Positions 1 to 11,231 of a stretch of DNA of 64,000 bases are shown one piece after another (positions within the stretch are counted from its first letter, which is position 1; each line of letters opens with the position of its first letter). The notes under the pieces were generated by a model, which did no database searches, was not told where the DNA came from, and was given only the letters and a program-made list of their open reading frames with translations. This DNA comes from Abelmoschus esculentus (taxonomy: Eukaryota > Streptophyta > Magnoliopsida > Malvales > Malvaceae): positions 21,839,001-21,903,000 of the forward strand of contig JAUCBN010000001.1 in assembly GCA_035048815.1 (NCBI GenBank), written 5' to 3'. The translations under genes were made by a program, and so were the position numbers.

Positions 1-243
1 AACTATTAAACTAGAAAATAAACTATTCTAAATAAAATAAAATCCCTTAAAGTTAGGGATTTTAATCACTAACAAGGATATATATGATTATAATAAGGAT
101 CTATAAGATCTTATCTAAGTAAAGAAAAATTCTTTAATTTATGTTCATATTTCCTGACACACACTTTTCTATAAAGCCTCCATCTTGGCTTCATAAGCAT
201 AACTCTCTTGAACTTTCTTCAACTCACTAAGCTTTGTTTCTTG
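1..243 (-). other. Left flank of element D; possible gag-like coiled-coil remnant
   Basis: AT-rich at 1-165. On the minus strand, 243-169 reads as a short charged, helix-prone stretch (ETKLSELKKVQESYAYEAKMEAL, broken here as ETKLSELKKVQ and ESYAYEAKMEAL) that ends at a stop. Element D is inserted at 244. The sequence just right of D (11841-11930, minus) is also charged and helix-prone (ESRLEKLEYMEGQFND), so the two flanks may be halves of one decayed coding sequence. D's own gag N-terminus has the same character, so a related gag is a reasonable guess but not established. Confidence 0.3.
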
Positions 244-848
244 TGTCATGGGCCGCAGATTAAGGTCTGAGACAATGGCATCACATGGTGCGACTTGGCC
301 TGTCCAAGTAAATCCAAGGGTTATTTTGGGCTTGAGAAGACCACTAATGTTGGCTCGATCCAAAGAGTGTTCTAGAAGCTTTATCCATTCAAGGTGTGTA
401 AACACATTGTGTGAACACAGAAGATTCTTTCTATTGTTAGGTGGGAATATTCCTAGAATTATCCTTTATAAATGGATAGGGTTGTATCATAGTCGTCGAT
501 GTAAATCTGTATAGACCGTAGGATCGAGAGGAGTTCGAGTATAAATATAGGCCTTCCCCAACTCATTTGATGTATTAGAGTTTCTAAGTTTCCAAGGAAT
601 AAAGGCATTTATTCTTAAAAATCCTCTGAGTGTTCTTTAGTTGTTCATTCTTTGTTCTTGAGCGTTCTTGAAGAGTTTTTCCTCACTTATCTCTTTTGAT
701 CCGTTTCCGCTTAGAACGCTTCACGTTTTTCGATGCTTGGGGAGTTTGATCTTTCAAAAGTGTTGCGAAGGCTTACTCAGGCGTTTATCTTTAGTCACAT
801 CGCCTAAGGCTGCATAGTGAGTTGGTTTAAAAGTCTAGCCACGTGACA
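244..848 (+). repeat. 5' LTR of element D
   Basis: 605 bp, starting TGTCATGGGCCGCAG and ending CCACGTGACA. It aligns along its whole length with 11232-11836. It contains a TATA-like stretch (AGTATAAATATAGGCC near 538-553) and a later polyadenylation-like AATAAAGGC region near 597. Confidence 0.9.
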
Positions 849-850
849 AG

Positions 851-862
851 TGGTATCAGAGC
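851..862 (+). promoter_or_regulatory. Primer binding site of element D (initiator Met-tRNA type)
   Basis: TGGTATCAGAGC begins two bases after the 5' LTR. This is the usual plant retrotransposon primer site, complementary to the 3' end of initiator tRNA-Met. Confidence 0.9.
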
Positions 863-894
863 CTTGTTTGAGCAACGTTTAGGTCATTCGAGGT

Positions 895-2160
895 ATGAAA
901 CATCGAGTTGAGATGGTACCAAAGGGGGAGACTATTTTTGTTGCTAGCTAGAAGGGTTTGGAAACCTAGGCTGACAAAGAAAGTCAAGCAAACTCAAGGG
1001 ACAAGTTGTCTACACTTGAGGACAAGGTCACTAGGCTTGAGGGATTTGTGAAGGATTCTATAGAATGACTCAAAGTGGTGGACACATGCCTGGAGGAGCT
1101 GGATGACCAGGGTGATCAACTAGAGGTGAAGAGAGATGCTCTCAAAGCCAAGTTTGAGGCATTGAGGGTGGAAATGTGGGACTCAAGGCGGAAGTTCTAG
1201 TTTATTAGGTTACTATGCGAAATGGTGTATTAAATCCAACAACATCTAGACCAATGAAGGACATCCCCAAACCAAAACAATTCAATGGAACTCGATCGGC
1301 GAAAGATGTTGATAAATTCATTTAGTGCATAGAGCAATACTTCCACAGAATGAGCATCACTGACAATGCCGAGAAGGTAAATACTGCGGTTGTATATTTG
1401 ACTGATGTTGCCTTTTTATGGTGGTGAAACAAATGTTCTGAATCGAGTGCGAGGACATTCCAATCAGTACGTGCAAGGATATCCAATCTAAGCTTGATGA
1501 GTATTTTTATCCAAAGAATGTTAACGAGGAAGCTCGAGACAAGCTTCACGAGTTGAAGCAAGATGACTCAATTCGGGAATATGCTAAAAGGTTTAATGAA
1601 CTCAAACTGCAGATTAAAGACTTGAGCAAATTGAAAGATTTTTATCTATTCAAATCCGGTCTCCAAAGATGGGCAAGAATGGAACTGAAGAGAATGGGTG
1701 TGCAAGACCTTACAGGAGCGACGGTCGCTGCTGAATCCATTGCAGAATTTGAGATCAAAAAATATCTTCCAAGCCCTGTGATAAGGGTAATGGTAGAGGA
1801 GACAAGGAAGTTCCCGAAGAAAATAGCGTTGAGGGAAAGACATCCCCAAGTCTAATCGGTATGACAAGCCATATTAACGGAAGGATCAAGGAACCTTAAG
1901 GTGCTACCATTGTGAGGGTCCTAACGTAGTGAAGGATTTTACAAATAAGAAGTCACCTCGATGCCATTGTCCATAAGGACGATGATTCATATGGTGAACC
2001 AAGCAGACTTGGTGCAATCGCCAGTGTGAAAGGTGGAAAGCTAAAGGCAACGAGTCATAAGTGTTACTGCTGTAAGAGGGGCGCACTTAGTGTAGGAGTG
2101 CCCTGATCGAGTTAAGCACCATAAGGAGGACGAGCCCGAGGGTGATGAGGTTGCGAGGCT
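895..2160 (+). pseudogene. Gag pseudogene of element D
   Basis: The best start is the ATG at 895, soon after the primer site. The N-terminal part (about 950-1200) reads as coiled-coil-like sequence (LSTLEDKVTRLEGFVKDS; DQGDQLEVKRDALKAKFEAL). A typical Ty3/gypsy gag core follows with stops and frameshifts: PKQFNGTRSAKDVDKF and EQYFHRMSITDNAEKVNTA, then LHELKQDDSIREYAKRFNEL and GLQRWARMELKRM in the longest open stretch (1553-1855). Gag would form the cytoplasmic particle. The C-terminal zinc-knuckle region (1890-2110) is degenerate. At least four in-frame stops and more than one frameshift make it non-functional. Confidence 0.75.
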
Positions 2161-2167
2161 TGACTAG

Positions 2168-2560
2168 ATGATTCTGAGTTCTACCAAGAGAAAAGGCAAG
2201 AAGCAGAATGGGTTGATGTTTGTCAACATCAATGTGGCGGGACAATCGAAGAGTGCTTTAGTGGACACTGGGGAAAACGATCTGTTCACGTCCAAGAAGA
2301 TTGCAATGGAGCTTGATGTTAAAGTTTTGGATTCAACGAACAAGATCAAGACTGTGAATGAAAAGAAAGCTCTTGTTATAGGGACTGTGCAGAAGGTTGA
2401 GCTACAAACGGTGATTGGAAGTCCAAGGAAGACTTCAAGGTAATCAAATTAGATGACTTTGAACTTATTTTGGGACTAAACTTCCTTTTTTGTGTTCAAG
2501 CGATCATCATTCCATATGCAAATGTTGTGTGCATCTTGGATCCGAGACAACGATGTTATA
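2168..2560 (+). pseudogene. Retropepsin-like protease remnant of element D
   Basis: The open stretch at 2168-2443 reads GLMFVNINVAGQSKSALVDT followed by GENDLFTSKKIAMELDV. Ty3/gypsy aspartic proteases have this layout, with a VDTGA(T/S)HNF active site; here the catalytic D-T-G is kept and the next residues are changed (VDTGEND). After a frameshift, KVIKLDDFELILGLNFLF (2440-2495) matches the usual VLGMDWL-type C-terminal half. No reverse transcriptase follows. The frame decays and the element is then interrupted by F at 2803. Confidence 0.7.
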
Positions 2561-2802
2561 ACAGTATGATGAGACATTGGGCAAGGGACCAAGAAGCTAA
2601 CATCTATTTAGCGTGTCGAGGATACTCTAAGTTAAGTAGTCATCAAGTTAGAAGCGACTGTTGGGGACATTTCCTTTGATGGGCATGTGTTGCATGAGCC
2701 TATTGGCATAGAAGCCGTCGAGGAGCCATCGGTGGACAAGGTGGCTGATGAATCGAACTTCAAGGGTAGCGAAGTATCGATGGGTGTTGCATTGCCGAGG
2801 AG
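2561..2802 (+). other. Element D sequence after the protease, up to the insertion of F
   Basis: A short degenerate stretch with a partial reading frame (GIEAVEEPSVDKVADESN). No reverse transcriptase motif is present. It continues at 10901 on the other side of F, where the frame reads NEASSFRDEGLTVRVNVGSM. Confidence 0.5.
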
Positions 2803-4141
2803 TGATGGAGGCTATGGAGTCCTTGTTAATTCCACTTTTATCAGATTATAATATTTAAGATATCGATCCCACGAAGACTGAATCGATTCTACTACTTCTT
2901 ATAACTGCACTTAAGAAAACTAAAAACACAAGTAATTGATGGATTTGATTAACTACATTAACTAAACTATACTAAGTTATAGAAAGATAATAATGAGAAA
3001 GACGAGGTTAGATTGAATGCTTTGTAGAGGAGAATCCAATTATATTGCTAATCCACTTATTAATGCAATGAGTTGAACTACCACCTCGACGGATTGCACA
3101 AAGGATCGCTGTAGCTACCTAGGCGGGGTTATGCCTTATTGACAATTCAACTTTTTATAGTTTGTTAGAGCATCTTTATATATTTCTTCCTTATCCCTAA
3201 GCGAAGAGAACTGTTGAAATCTCCGTGTCTTGATGATACCTTCCGGCGTTAATCAAGGGTAGATGACAAACTCACATACGTCTTGTTAGTCGTTGAAATC
3301 CTAACAGGATTAGTAAATGCCCTTGAGCAAAGACCATATTCTCTCATTTCATGATCCTAATTCTCCCGATATTAGACAAATGGATTTTTCTTCACATACT
3401 TATCATCTCGAGCTCATGTGCAAAGAAAGTTAAGTACCTAGAAAGAATAAATTATGAAATAAGTTTTGTATTAATAAATATCATTAACAATATAACCTTC
3501 CTCTGAATCTAGTCCACAACAATTTAAACCTCCAAAGGAGTTTAGAACATAATGTGGTCGGCGGCTAAGGATATGTTATGTGTGTAAACCGATTTCTCCT
3601 CTTTAAATCTAAACCTAGTAAGTTCCTTATATAAGCCAAACCCTAAGTTGATCTTTCCATACAAGGATAGAGTTCTAAACAAAAAAGAAATATAATTCCT
3701 AAGTAAATTACATTAAATAATCTTATTTCCTAAACTATCTTTTCCCGCGGTTTGGCTTGGGCTCGACCTCCTAACTGAGTTGTCTTCTTTCTTTTTTACC
3801 CTTTGTCTTTCGATATTTTTTCTCTTCCTGTTAAGCATCACTTGTCTTTTTATATTGTCGTGATAGTCTTCAGAATGCTACTATGGCGGATGCCTCATCT
3901 GCAATTCAGCATCTATTTTTTTCTTTGACTCTTTCTATGATCTAATTTCCTGTCTAAGAAAGAAAACTATCAAACATATCTGTTTTATGCTAATTAATAG
4001 ATAAATTCATAAAAGTAGTATTCGGATGCTAAGATGTGAAAAATAATCAGAAATATCTATTATTGCATTTAAGTCTATCTTTATTAGTAATAAATGAGTG
4101 GAAAAATAATGTGAAAATTGAGGACATTTAAGCACTCATCA
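2803..4141 (-). repeat. 3' LTR of element F
   Basis: 1339 bp. On the minus strand it starts TGATGAGTGCTTAAATG and ends in CCTCCATCA. It aligns end to end with 9555-10895. Its middle section shares blocks with the A and B type LTRs in the window (for example the GTTGAAATC and GATGATACCT stretches). Confidence 0.9.
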
Positions 4142-4180
4142 CACCCCCTAACTCGAACTATTGCTTGTCCTCAAGCAATG
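4142..4180 (-). promoter_or_regulatory. Polypurine tract of element F
   Basis: Immediately before the 3' LTR the minus strand reads GAGGACAAGCAATAGTTCGA and then GTTAGGGGGTG. This purine-rich stretch matches the block found before the 3' LTRs of E1, E2 and B1. Confidence 0.75.
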
Positions 4181-5075
4181 CAAAAGATAAGTTTAAGTAG
4201 GGAATTTTAAAGCAATATATCGCCCTGCTTGTCGCGGCAGAATTCCTTTCTTGACTCGGCCTCTTCTTGGTTCTAGGCATTCCTCGGAATTGGACTATAA
4301 GTCAGTGTGTGTGTGTATGCGTAGCTGTGTCAAAGCAGATTTTCTAAGTTCTAATCCTTTTTCTAGCTCAAGACTTTCGACTTAAGATTTCTTAATTCTT
4401 TTGCTTTCTTTCTCTCTGAAATTGATGTATAATTATATATTGCTATATAGTTATAGTTGCTTGATCCAGTTTTAGGCACCTCAAGTATTTAGCATATTCT
4501 CACTAGAGCCGGTGATAGGCACATCTAGTAAGTGGGAGAATGCTAAGTCCTAGAGCCAGTAACGGGCACCTCTGTGGACAAAAACTAGAGCCAGTGATAG
4601 GTACCTTTAGTTAAAATCTACGCCTAAGTCCTTATTGCTTTTCAAAGAAAAGAACTTTTAAAATCAACTAAGACTAGCAGTATTGTCAGATGTTTTCAGG
4701 CTCATAGTCTAATCCTAGCAAAGCTTTCAGAATTCAAGTCTGGTGAATGATGCAGACTGCGGCGGCGGTTGGAGAATATATTACTGCCAAGGCAGTTTCA
4801 ATAAAATTAAACAGTTAAAAACAAAAATTTGCAATTTGTTAGACAAGATATGAGATAGAATTTTAAAGCAATAACAAAGTATTCTAATTACTTCATACCA
4901 GGAAGATCATTACATGTTACAAAATTTGGACAAATACTTTCCCATACTTGAGAGATACATTGTCTTTAATGCATTGCCAAGTAATCAAGAAAAAAAGAAA
5001 TAACCGAAAATAAAAAGATAAAAGGAAAGAAAAAAGAAAATAAAAGAAAAAATAAAATAAGAAAAACTACCACCC
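4181..5075 (-). other. 3' untranslated region of element F with an array of four short inverted repeats
   Basis: A non-coding region between the ORF2 stop and the polypurine tract. Four copies of a 24-26 nt partial inverted repeat lie at 4460-4485, 4503-4528, 4550-4574 and 4585-4610. On the sense (minus) strand each is close to CTAGAGGTGCC, then about 6-7 nt, then TGGCTCTAG. The rest is AT-rich, with a long A-rich run at 4988-5065. Confidence 0.7.
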
Positions 5076-6508
5076 TTAGAATTCTTCAGACCCGAAGGAA
5101 TCTTTAGAGTCACTGTCGATGAGAAGCTTGCGGCGGGTTCTGGCGGTTGCTCGGCGGCTGGTTTTTGTAGGCTCATCATTGGCTTTTTGGTTGAGCGTGG
5201 TGGTTGGATACGAACATGAGTGGGGTCTTGTTGTGATTCCTCCATGTCTAGGATTATTGGAGAGAAGGATGTTGCCTTTTTTTCTGCCCACTCTGTGCTG
5301 CAGTAATAAATTCATTTGCAGCTCTGAGTTGACTAGTCAGATCTTCTTTTGAGTCGCTCCATGTGAATGTTGTTGATTGTTCTAGAGTGTCTCCTCTATT
5401 AGTGGAGTCCATTCGGAGGAACTCAGCTACTGAGTCTACTAATAGTGGTTCGGTGGCGGCTGCGGTAGTTGTCGTAGTGGAGGAATTTAGGACAGTGACT
5501 GAAGCAATGGGTGCAGCAGAAGGAGGCTGAGGTATGGAGAGTTCGACTGTTGAACTCCCTGATATAGTTCATGAAGATCAGCTGCCTTCTGTCCATCCTC
5601 TGCAGGATCTCCACGAGTTCTGTTGGTGTTTGTTCAACTGGGTTTGTTGGTTGAGCGGCCTTGGCGAATTCTGCTTCGGCTGGTGGAGGGATGAAAGCTT
5701 GTGCGACTGCTTCTTCCACTTGCATCCTCTTCATGTAAACCTCCCATGTCCAACCTACACGTCTCGGTGCGTAGGTGTCCAAGGGCAAGTTCAGAACCCT
5801 TTATAAATTTCCCAGAGCAGTAATGAGACAAGGGAAAATTAGTATACCTTTTTCCTTGGTGGCGCACTCGAACATTCGTTCACTGATGATGTTGCCAACA
5901 TCGATTTTTCAATTGTGGATGATAGAGTGGATGAGCGCCAGGCGTGGTCTATCTACGGTTTGGTTATGAGAAGTTGGTAGTAGATTTCTTTTTATGAACA
6001 TGTTCTAGAGTTTTACCTCTGGTCGAAGGTCTCGATGGCTAACAGATCCACCGTGCTTGCCTGTATTCCATTGTGCTCCTAGCAGACATAACTCTGCCTT
6101 CATTTGCTTGTAATCTTCGGCTGTCAGGGCAGCAAAGAATGCAACATGTTCATTGTTTTCAATGTGGAGGCTGAAATAGGCATTAATAACAACGTCTATA
6201 ATTGAAATTGCTCTTCCTCGGAGGTAGGCCTATGGGTTTTTCGTTACTGGCCTATGGGCATAGAATTCTCGTATCCATTCAATGTTTATCGAATCTGGTT
6301 GCCTTGCAAATTGCTGTCATTGCTTGAAGGTAACTTTAGATAGTATGAATGCTTCTAGTCCCAAGTCTTCATCATCGGTATAATGAAATCCTTGCTCCTC
6401 CCAGATCTACCGACTTTTGAAATTCCTTTCGTATTTGTGTTCTACTGCTGCTGTAGAAAAGCGTTTGAATTTTGTCGCATCAGCAGAGGTTTGTTTTTGG
6501 GATGCCAT
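5076..6508 (-). pseudogene. ORF2 of element F: 'putative plant transposon protein'-like, broken
   Basis: The start is the minus-strand ATG at 6508, which reads MASQKQTSADATKFKRFSTA. This is homologous to the ORF2 starts of B1, E1 and E2 (..RFxPATVE..RFNR). Conserved blocks follow in changing frames with stops: EEQGFHYTDDEDLGLEAF, WIREFYAHRP, then KLWNMFIKRNLLPTSHNQTV, DRPRLALIHSII, DVGNIISERMFECATKEKG, and, in the longer open stretch 5423-5788, YAPRRVGWTWEVYMKRMQ and ELVEILQRMDRRQLIFMNYI. The C-terminus is an acidic Ser-rich tail (DSDSKDSFGSEEF). The resemblance is to the plant 'putative plant transposon protein' domain of Athila-type elements; this is recognised from memory and was not searched. 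The molecular role is unknown. Confidence 0.65.
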
Positions 6509-6592
6509 ATTTTACTTATGGAGAATGCAGAAGAATTTTAGCAGGGTAAAAGTAATTTAGAAGGAGTATGGAACAGATGAAGCTTGCTTATC

Positions 6593-6620
6593 TATTTATA
6601 GGCAAAGGCGGCTAACCGTT
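6593..6620 (-). promoter_or_regulatory. Promoter-like region upstream of ORF2 in element F
   Basis: The minus strand carries TATAAATA (6600-6593), about 85 nt upstream of the ORF2 ATG. Just before it lies TCCAACGGTTA (around 6611-6621), which fits the plant MSA consensus YCYAACGGYYA bound by three-repeat MYB proteins. B1 and E2 have equivalent TATA and AACGG motifs in the same place. Confidence 0.45.
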
Positions 6621-7174
6621 GGAAATGGTAGCAACGTCATCATTGTTCTTGGCGTGCACGCTACGTAGCTCCAACTGGCCTGCATTGGGCGGAAGAAATG
6701 ATGCGGCTTCGACTTGGGCGAAAGGTTTTCCGCTGAGATATTTTTGTTTTGAGTTGGGCCGCGTTTTTGGACTTGTTCATCTGCTTATTTTATTTTATTG
6801 GGCCTAAAAGCTGAATAATAAAAAATGTGAGATAAATTAAAATTTTAAACTAAATTGTGAGAAATTAAAATCTAAATCCTAAAATAATATTCTAATTCCT
6901 AAAACATAAAAACTAAATTACGTACTAAGAGATAGAAAATTTAGGTTACTGCAGAGGTGAAATAAATTGCATCTTCAGCAGCAACCATCTTCCCCTTTTT
7001 GGCTGGAGGAAAAGATGATGTACCAGTTTCCATCTCCTTATCTGGTGGTTTCTTTCGAATTTAATATTATTCAAAGGGTGTGCTGTCTCGACAGAAGTTG
7101 CCTTGGCAGGTTTTGTTCAGGCAATCTGCTTCTGGATTAAAGTTGAACTCAGGTTTAACTTCAATTCTTTTGCA
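6621..7174 (-). other. Spacer between protease and ORF2 in element F
   Basis: Mostly AT-rich, with a conceptual extension of the gag-PR frame near 7170-6950 (KPEFNFNPEADCLNKTC) that is interrupted by stops. There is no recognisable domain and no reverse transcriptase motif. Confidence 0.5.
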
Positions 7175-9432
7175 CTAATCTGGTTCATCTTGATGCCTTA
7201 GATTTTTAAATACATTGATCTTTACTTGTTGATCATTGACCCTTATGATCAATTCTCCTTTCTCATAGTCGATCAATATTCTTCTTGTGGCTAGGAATGG
7301 CCTTGCTAATATGATTGGAGCGTGCTCATATTCTGTTGTTGGTTTTGCTTGCCCTATGCCTAGCTTTTGAAATATTGACTTAGGTATGAGATTTATACTA
7401 ACGCCTAAGTCGCATAGTGCTTTATCCACGTATTGATCTCCGATAGAAATGGTATGGTGAAACTACCAGGATCTTTTCTTTGGGCGGTGGCCTTGTTATG
7501 CAGCATTGTCGTACATCATTCTGTTGCGACAACTGTTTCAAATTCCCAAATTTTTGTCCTTTTGGATATAATATCCTTAAAGAATTTGGCGTAGTTGAGC
7601 ATTTTCTTAATTGCCTTCACTAAAGGTATATTTATATGTACTTGTTTAAGTATATCCAGGAATTTCTTAAACTGATACTCATGCTTTTGCTGTTTTAACC
7701 TTTGTGGAAAAGGTTGTGGTGGATGTAGATCTTCGATCTTTTCATCGCATTGAAATCTTATATGTGGTGCAGCTATGGCATCATTTGCTGCGGTAGTATT
7801 TTCTGCAGTATCTGTTGGTTCTTTTACCTTAGATGTTTCATCAGTAGCTTCTTCAGGGACAACTGTTTCAGTGGTCTTACCTACTATTTGAGCAGGTATT
7901 TTAGGGTCCTTCAGTTATAATCCACTTCTGGTCGATATGGCTTTACATTGTTCATGAGGACCAATTCTAGCTACTTTAGTATCGCTCGGGAAACCTCCTA
8001 TAAGTTTGCTTTTCATCTATTGTGACATTTGTCCTATTGTGGTTTCCAGCGCATTGAGAGCAACTTCGTTATTTTACATTCTCATTTTTATTCTGTCCAT
8101 GAAAGTGTCAGCTCTTTGGATGAACTTGTTTTTATTTGTAATGTATGCACCGGTCTGGGCCAATAATGTTTGTAGTGTATTCTCTAAAGTTTGGACGTCT
8201 ATTGTTTGCTGCGGCGGTGGTGCCTGCTACGGCATCTACTGCTGAGCAAATCTATTATTTTTCTAGAATCCCGTAGCTTGCACTAGTTGATGTTGTTACG
8301 TGTTAAGTACATTATTAGGATTGCTCTATGAGAAATTAGGGTGCTACCTCCATGATGGATTATAGTTGTTGGACATATTGTTTCTATTAAAATTTCCGAA
8401 ATAGAAGGAAGATTCTGGATTGTGAGGGCATGCATTCGAGTCATGATTGTCACCACATATTTCACAGAGAATGGTGATTGCTTTTACTTCTCGAACGTGA
8501 CTTGGCTTTTCCAGATCCTTCACCATATTTGTCAGGGCGGACAGTTGGGCTAGAATGGAATCTGAAGAATCTGAAGAATCTGAATTTATCATGCCTCATC
8601 TATTTATGCCTCTTTTGTTGGTTGGGTGTTGATAGTCGTTCTTCGCTAACTTATCCAGAATTTCTATACTCTCATGGGGTGGGCGGTCTAAGAGGGTGCC
8701 ATTGGCGGATGCATCAAGCATCATCCTCGTAGGGGTGTTAACTGTATTGTAGAAGATGGATACTTGGGTCCACTCAGGCAGACCATATATGGGATATTTT
8801 GTGTATCGTTCTTTGTATCTTTCTCAAGCCTCATACATTGATTCATCTTCGTCTTGCCTAAAGGATGTTATGTCGTTTCTGAGTTTATCAATCATATTGG
8901 TGTAACTGAATCTAGCAAGGAAGCTTCAGCATAGTTCTGTCCATGAGTTCAACGATCCCTACTAAAGGTTTTTTAACCACGCTTTTGCCCTATCCCTCAG
9001 TGAATAGGGAAATAATTTCAGCTTAAGGATGTCGACTGAGACTCCCAGCAACTTAAACGAGTTACAAATTTCCAAAAAGGACTTAAGATGCCGTCGAGCA
9101 TCTTCATTGGCCGAACCCCCAAACTGGCCTAGGGTATTGATCATGTTAAACATAATCGGTTTTAGTTCGAAGTTCTCTACCTTTATATTAGGCATCACAA
9201 AAGCAGGAGTTAACCATCTAAATCATCCTCTAAATAATCTCGAACAGTTCGAGCGCGTTCTTGTCTTGGAATATTTATTGGATCAACTACTGCGAAAGCA
9301 CCACGGTTGTCTATCACGGCGGCATTCATACCCACGTTGTTATGTTGGCAGGGTCTACGTTCATTCTTTGGCGTGCCCTTCGTTTCAGATCTCGTAAGGG
9401 TATTGATCAATGGTAAGGTTGGACTTGGTCAT
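7175..9432 (-). pseudogene. gag-protease polyprotein of element F, broken
   Basis: The polyprotein begins at the minus-strand ATG near 9432, downstream of the primer site. Gag blocks: ARTVRDYLEDDLDG (9210-9410), then VENFELKPIMFNMINTLGQF, ANEDARRHLKSFLEICNSFK and LFPYSLRDRAKAWLKNL (8962-9198). This is the Athila-like gag with its 'ARxHLxxFxxxCxxF' core. A C-terminal gag part lies at 8283-8592, where CEICGDNHDSNACP looks like a zinc-knuckle-like Cys/His cluster. The protease (7175-7429) has ALCDLGVSINLIPKSIFQKL, with the D-L-G-x-S active site typical of this group, and ILARPFLATRRILIDYEKG. Several stops and frameshifts separate the blocks, so no functional protein is expected. Reverse transcriptase is absent. 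Confidence 0.75.
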
Positions 9433-9525
9433 GCACAAAACAACCTATAAAAGTTAAACTAAAACAAAAACTAAAACTAAATAAATAAAATAAAATAATT
9501 AAAAAAAGATGAAAAGTAAAATTGA

Positions 9526-9554
9526 GCGTCAGTCCCCGGTAACAACGCAAAATC
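9526..9554 (-). promoter_or_regulatory. Primer binding site of element F (degenerate tRNA-Asp type)
   Basis: Directly after the 5' LTR the minus strand reads GATTTTGCGTTGTTACCGGG, continuing GACTGACGC. This is a decayed form of the TGGCGCCGTTGCCGGGGA site seen in B1, which is complementary to the 3' end of plant tRNA-Asp. Confidence 0.7.
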
Positions 9555-10895
9555 TGATAGAGGCAATGGATTCCTTGTTAATTCCACCTTTGTCAGATTA
9601 TAATATTTAAGAGATATCGATCTCACGCAGACTGAGTCGGTTCTATTACTTCTTATAACTGCACTTAGGAAAACTAAAAGCACAAATAATTGATGGATTG
9701 GATTAACTACATTAACTAAACTATATTAAGTTATAGAAAGATAATAATGAGAAAGACGAGGTTAGATTCAATGCTTTATAGAGGAGAATCCAATTATATT
9801 ACTAATTCCCTTATTAATGTAATGGGTTGAACTGTTGCCTCGGGAGATCACACAAAGGATCGCCACAGCTGCCTAGGCGGGGTTATGCCTTATCAACAAT
9901 TTAACTTTTCATAGTTCGTTAGAGGATCCTTATATGTTTTTTCCTTATCCCTAAGCGAAGAGAATTGTTGAAATCCCCAAGTCTTGATGATACCTCCCGG
10001 CATTAATCAAGGGTAGATGACAACCTTACATGCATCTTGTTAGTCGCTGAAATCCTAACCGGATTAGTCAATACCCTTGAGCAAAGACCATATTCTCTCG
10101 TTTTATGAGGCTAACTCTCCCGATATTAGACAAATGAATATTTCTTCACAAACTTATCATCTCGAGCTCATATGCAAAGAAAGTTAAGTACCTAGAAAGA
10201 ATAAAGTGTGAAATAAGTTTTGCATTAATAATATCAATAACAATGTAACCTTCCTCTCCATCTACTCCAAAACAATCTAAACCTCTAAAGGAGTCTAGAA
10301 CATATCATGGTCGACGGCTAAGGATATGTTATGTGTGTAAACCGACTTCTCCTCTTTAAACCTAAACCTAATAAGTTCTTTATATAGGTAAACCCCTAAG
10401 TTGATCTTTTCATGCAAGGAAGAAGTTCTAAACGCAAAAGAAATCTAATTCCTAATTAAATTATATTAGACAATCTTATTTCCTAAAATATCTTTTCCCG
10501 CGATTTTGCTTGGGCTCGACCTCCTAACTAAGTTGTCTTCTTTCTTTTACTCTTTGTCTTCCGATATCTTTTTCTCTTCCTGTTAAGCATCACTTGTCGC
10601 CTTTTTATGCTGCCGCGACAGTCTTCAAAACGCTGTCATGGCGAATGCTTCATCTGCAATTCAACATCTATTTTCTTCTTTTGCTCTTTCTGTGATCTAG
10701 TTTCTTGTCTAAGAAAAAAACTATCAAACATATATGTTTTACGCTAATTAATGGATAAATTCATAAAAGTAGTATTCGGATGCTGAGATATAGAAAATAA
10801 TCAGAAATATCTATTATTGCATTTAATTCTATCTTTATTAGCAATAAATGAGTGGAGAAATGATGTGAAAATTGAGGACTTTTAGGTACTCATCA
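9555..10895 (-). repeat. 5' LTR of element F
   Basis: 1341 bp, the partner of 2803-4141. On the minus strand it starts TGATGAGTACCTAAAAG and ends in CCTCTATCA. Confidence 0.9.
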
Positions 10896-10900
10896 AGGAG

Positions 10901-11231
10901 CAATGAGGCGTCAAGTTTCAGGGATGAAGGATTGACGGTTAGAGTAAATGTTGGATCAATGAGTCAGGTATCTCTTGAACACAGGGATTGTGATCAAGAT
11001 TTGCCTGGTACGGTTGATTTTACATGGTGGTGTAAGCCGAAGCAAGTAGTCCTTATGAGGGATAACTAAATCAGAGTTCGGTGCTCTTTTCGGGGAGAGC
11101 GGTTCCTATGGAGGGACATACTAGCCAGACTCCGAGACAGAAGCAAGACAAGGTGCGCGAGAAGCTCCAAGATCAAACTCAGACTTGTCCAATTGACGCG
11201 ACGAGGGCGTCGCCAAGTTTGTGGGGGAGAA
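10901..11231 (+). other. 3' end of element D's internal region with polypurine tract
   Basis: Continuation of D after the F insertion. An open stretch reads DEGLTVRVNVGSMSQVSLEH and later VDFTWWCKPKQVVLMRDN before a stop near 11069. The last bases before the 3' LTR (about 11217-11231, GTTTGTGGGGGAGAA) form the polypurine tract. Confidence 0.7.

Larger units (their letters stand above)
2803..10895 (-). mobile_element. Element F: complete minus-strand non-autonomous LTR retrotransposon (gag-PR-ORF2)
   Basis: LTRs lie at 2803-4141 (3' LTR) and 9555-10895 (5' LTR). A perfect 5-bp target duplication AGGAG (2798-2802 and 10896-10900) flanks the element, which sits inside element D. Reading on the minus strand from 10895 the order is 5' LTR, tRNA-Asp-like primer site, gag, protease, non-coding spacer, promoter-like region, ORF2, 3' untranslated region with short inverted repeats, polypurine tract and 3' LTR. 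There is no reverse transcriptase, RNase H or integrase. All genes carry stops or frameshifts. It shares its design with B1 (36002-44217) but is clearly diverged in sequence. Confidence 0.9.

Noticed and set aside
851..862. Possible tRNA gene at the TGGTATCAGAGC sequence
   Set aside because: Only the 3' end complement is present, with no cloverleaf, and it sits directly after an LTR; it is a primer binding site.
2164..2349. Minus-strand open frame opposite the D protease
   Set aside because: It overlaps the recognisable protease frame on the plus strand and shows no domain; a shadow frame.
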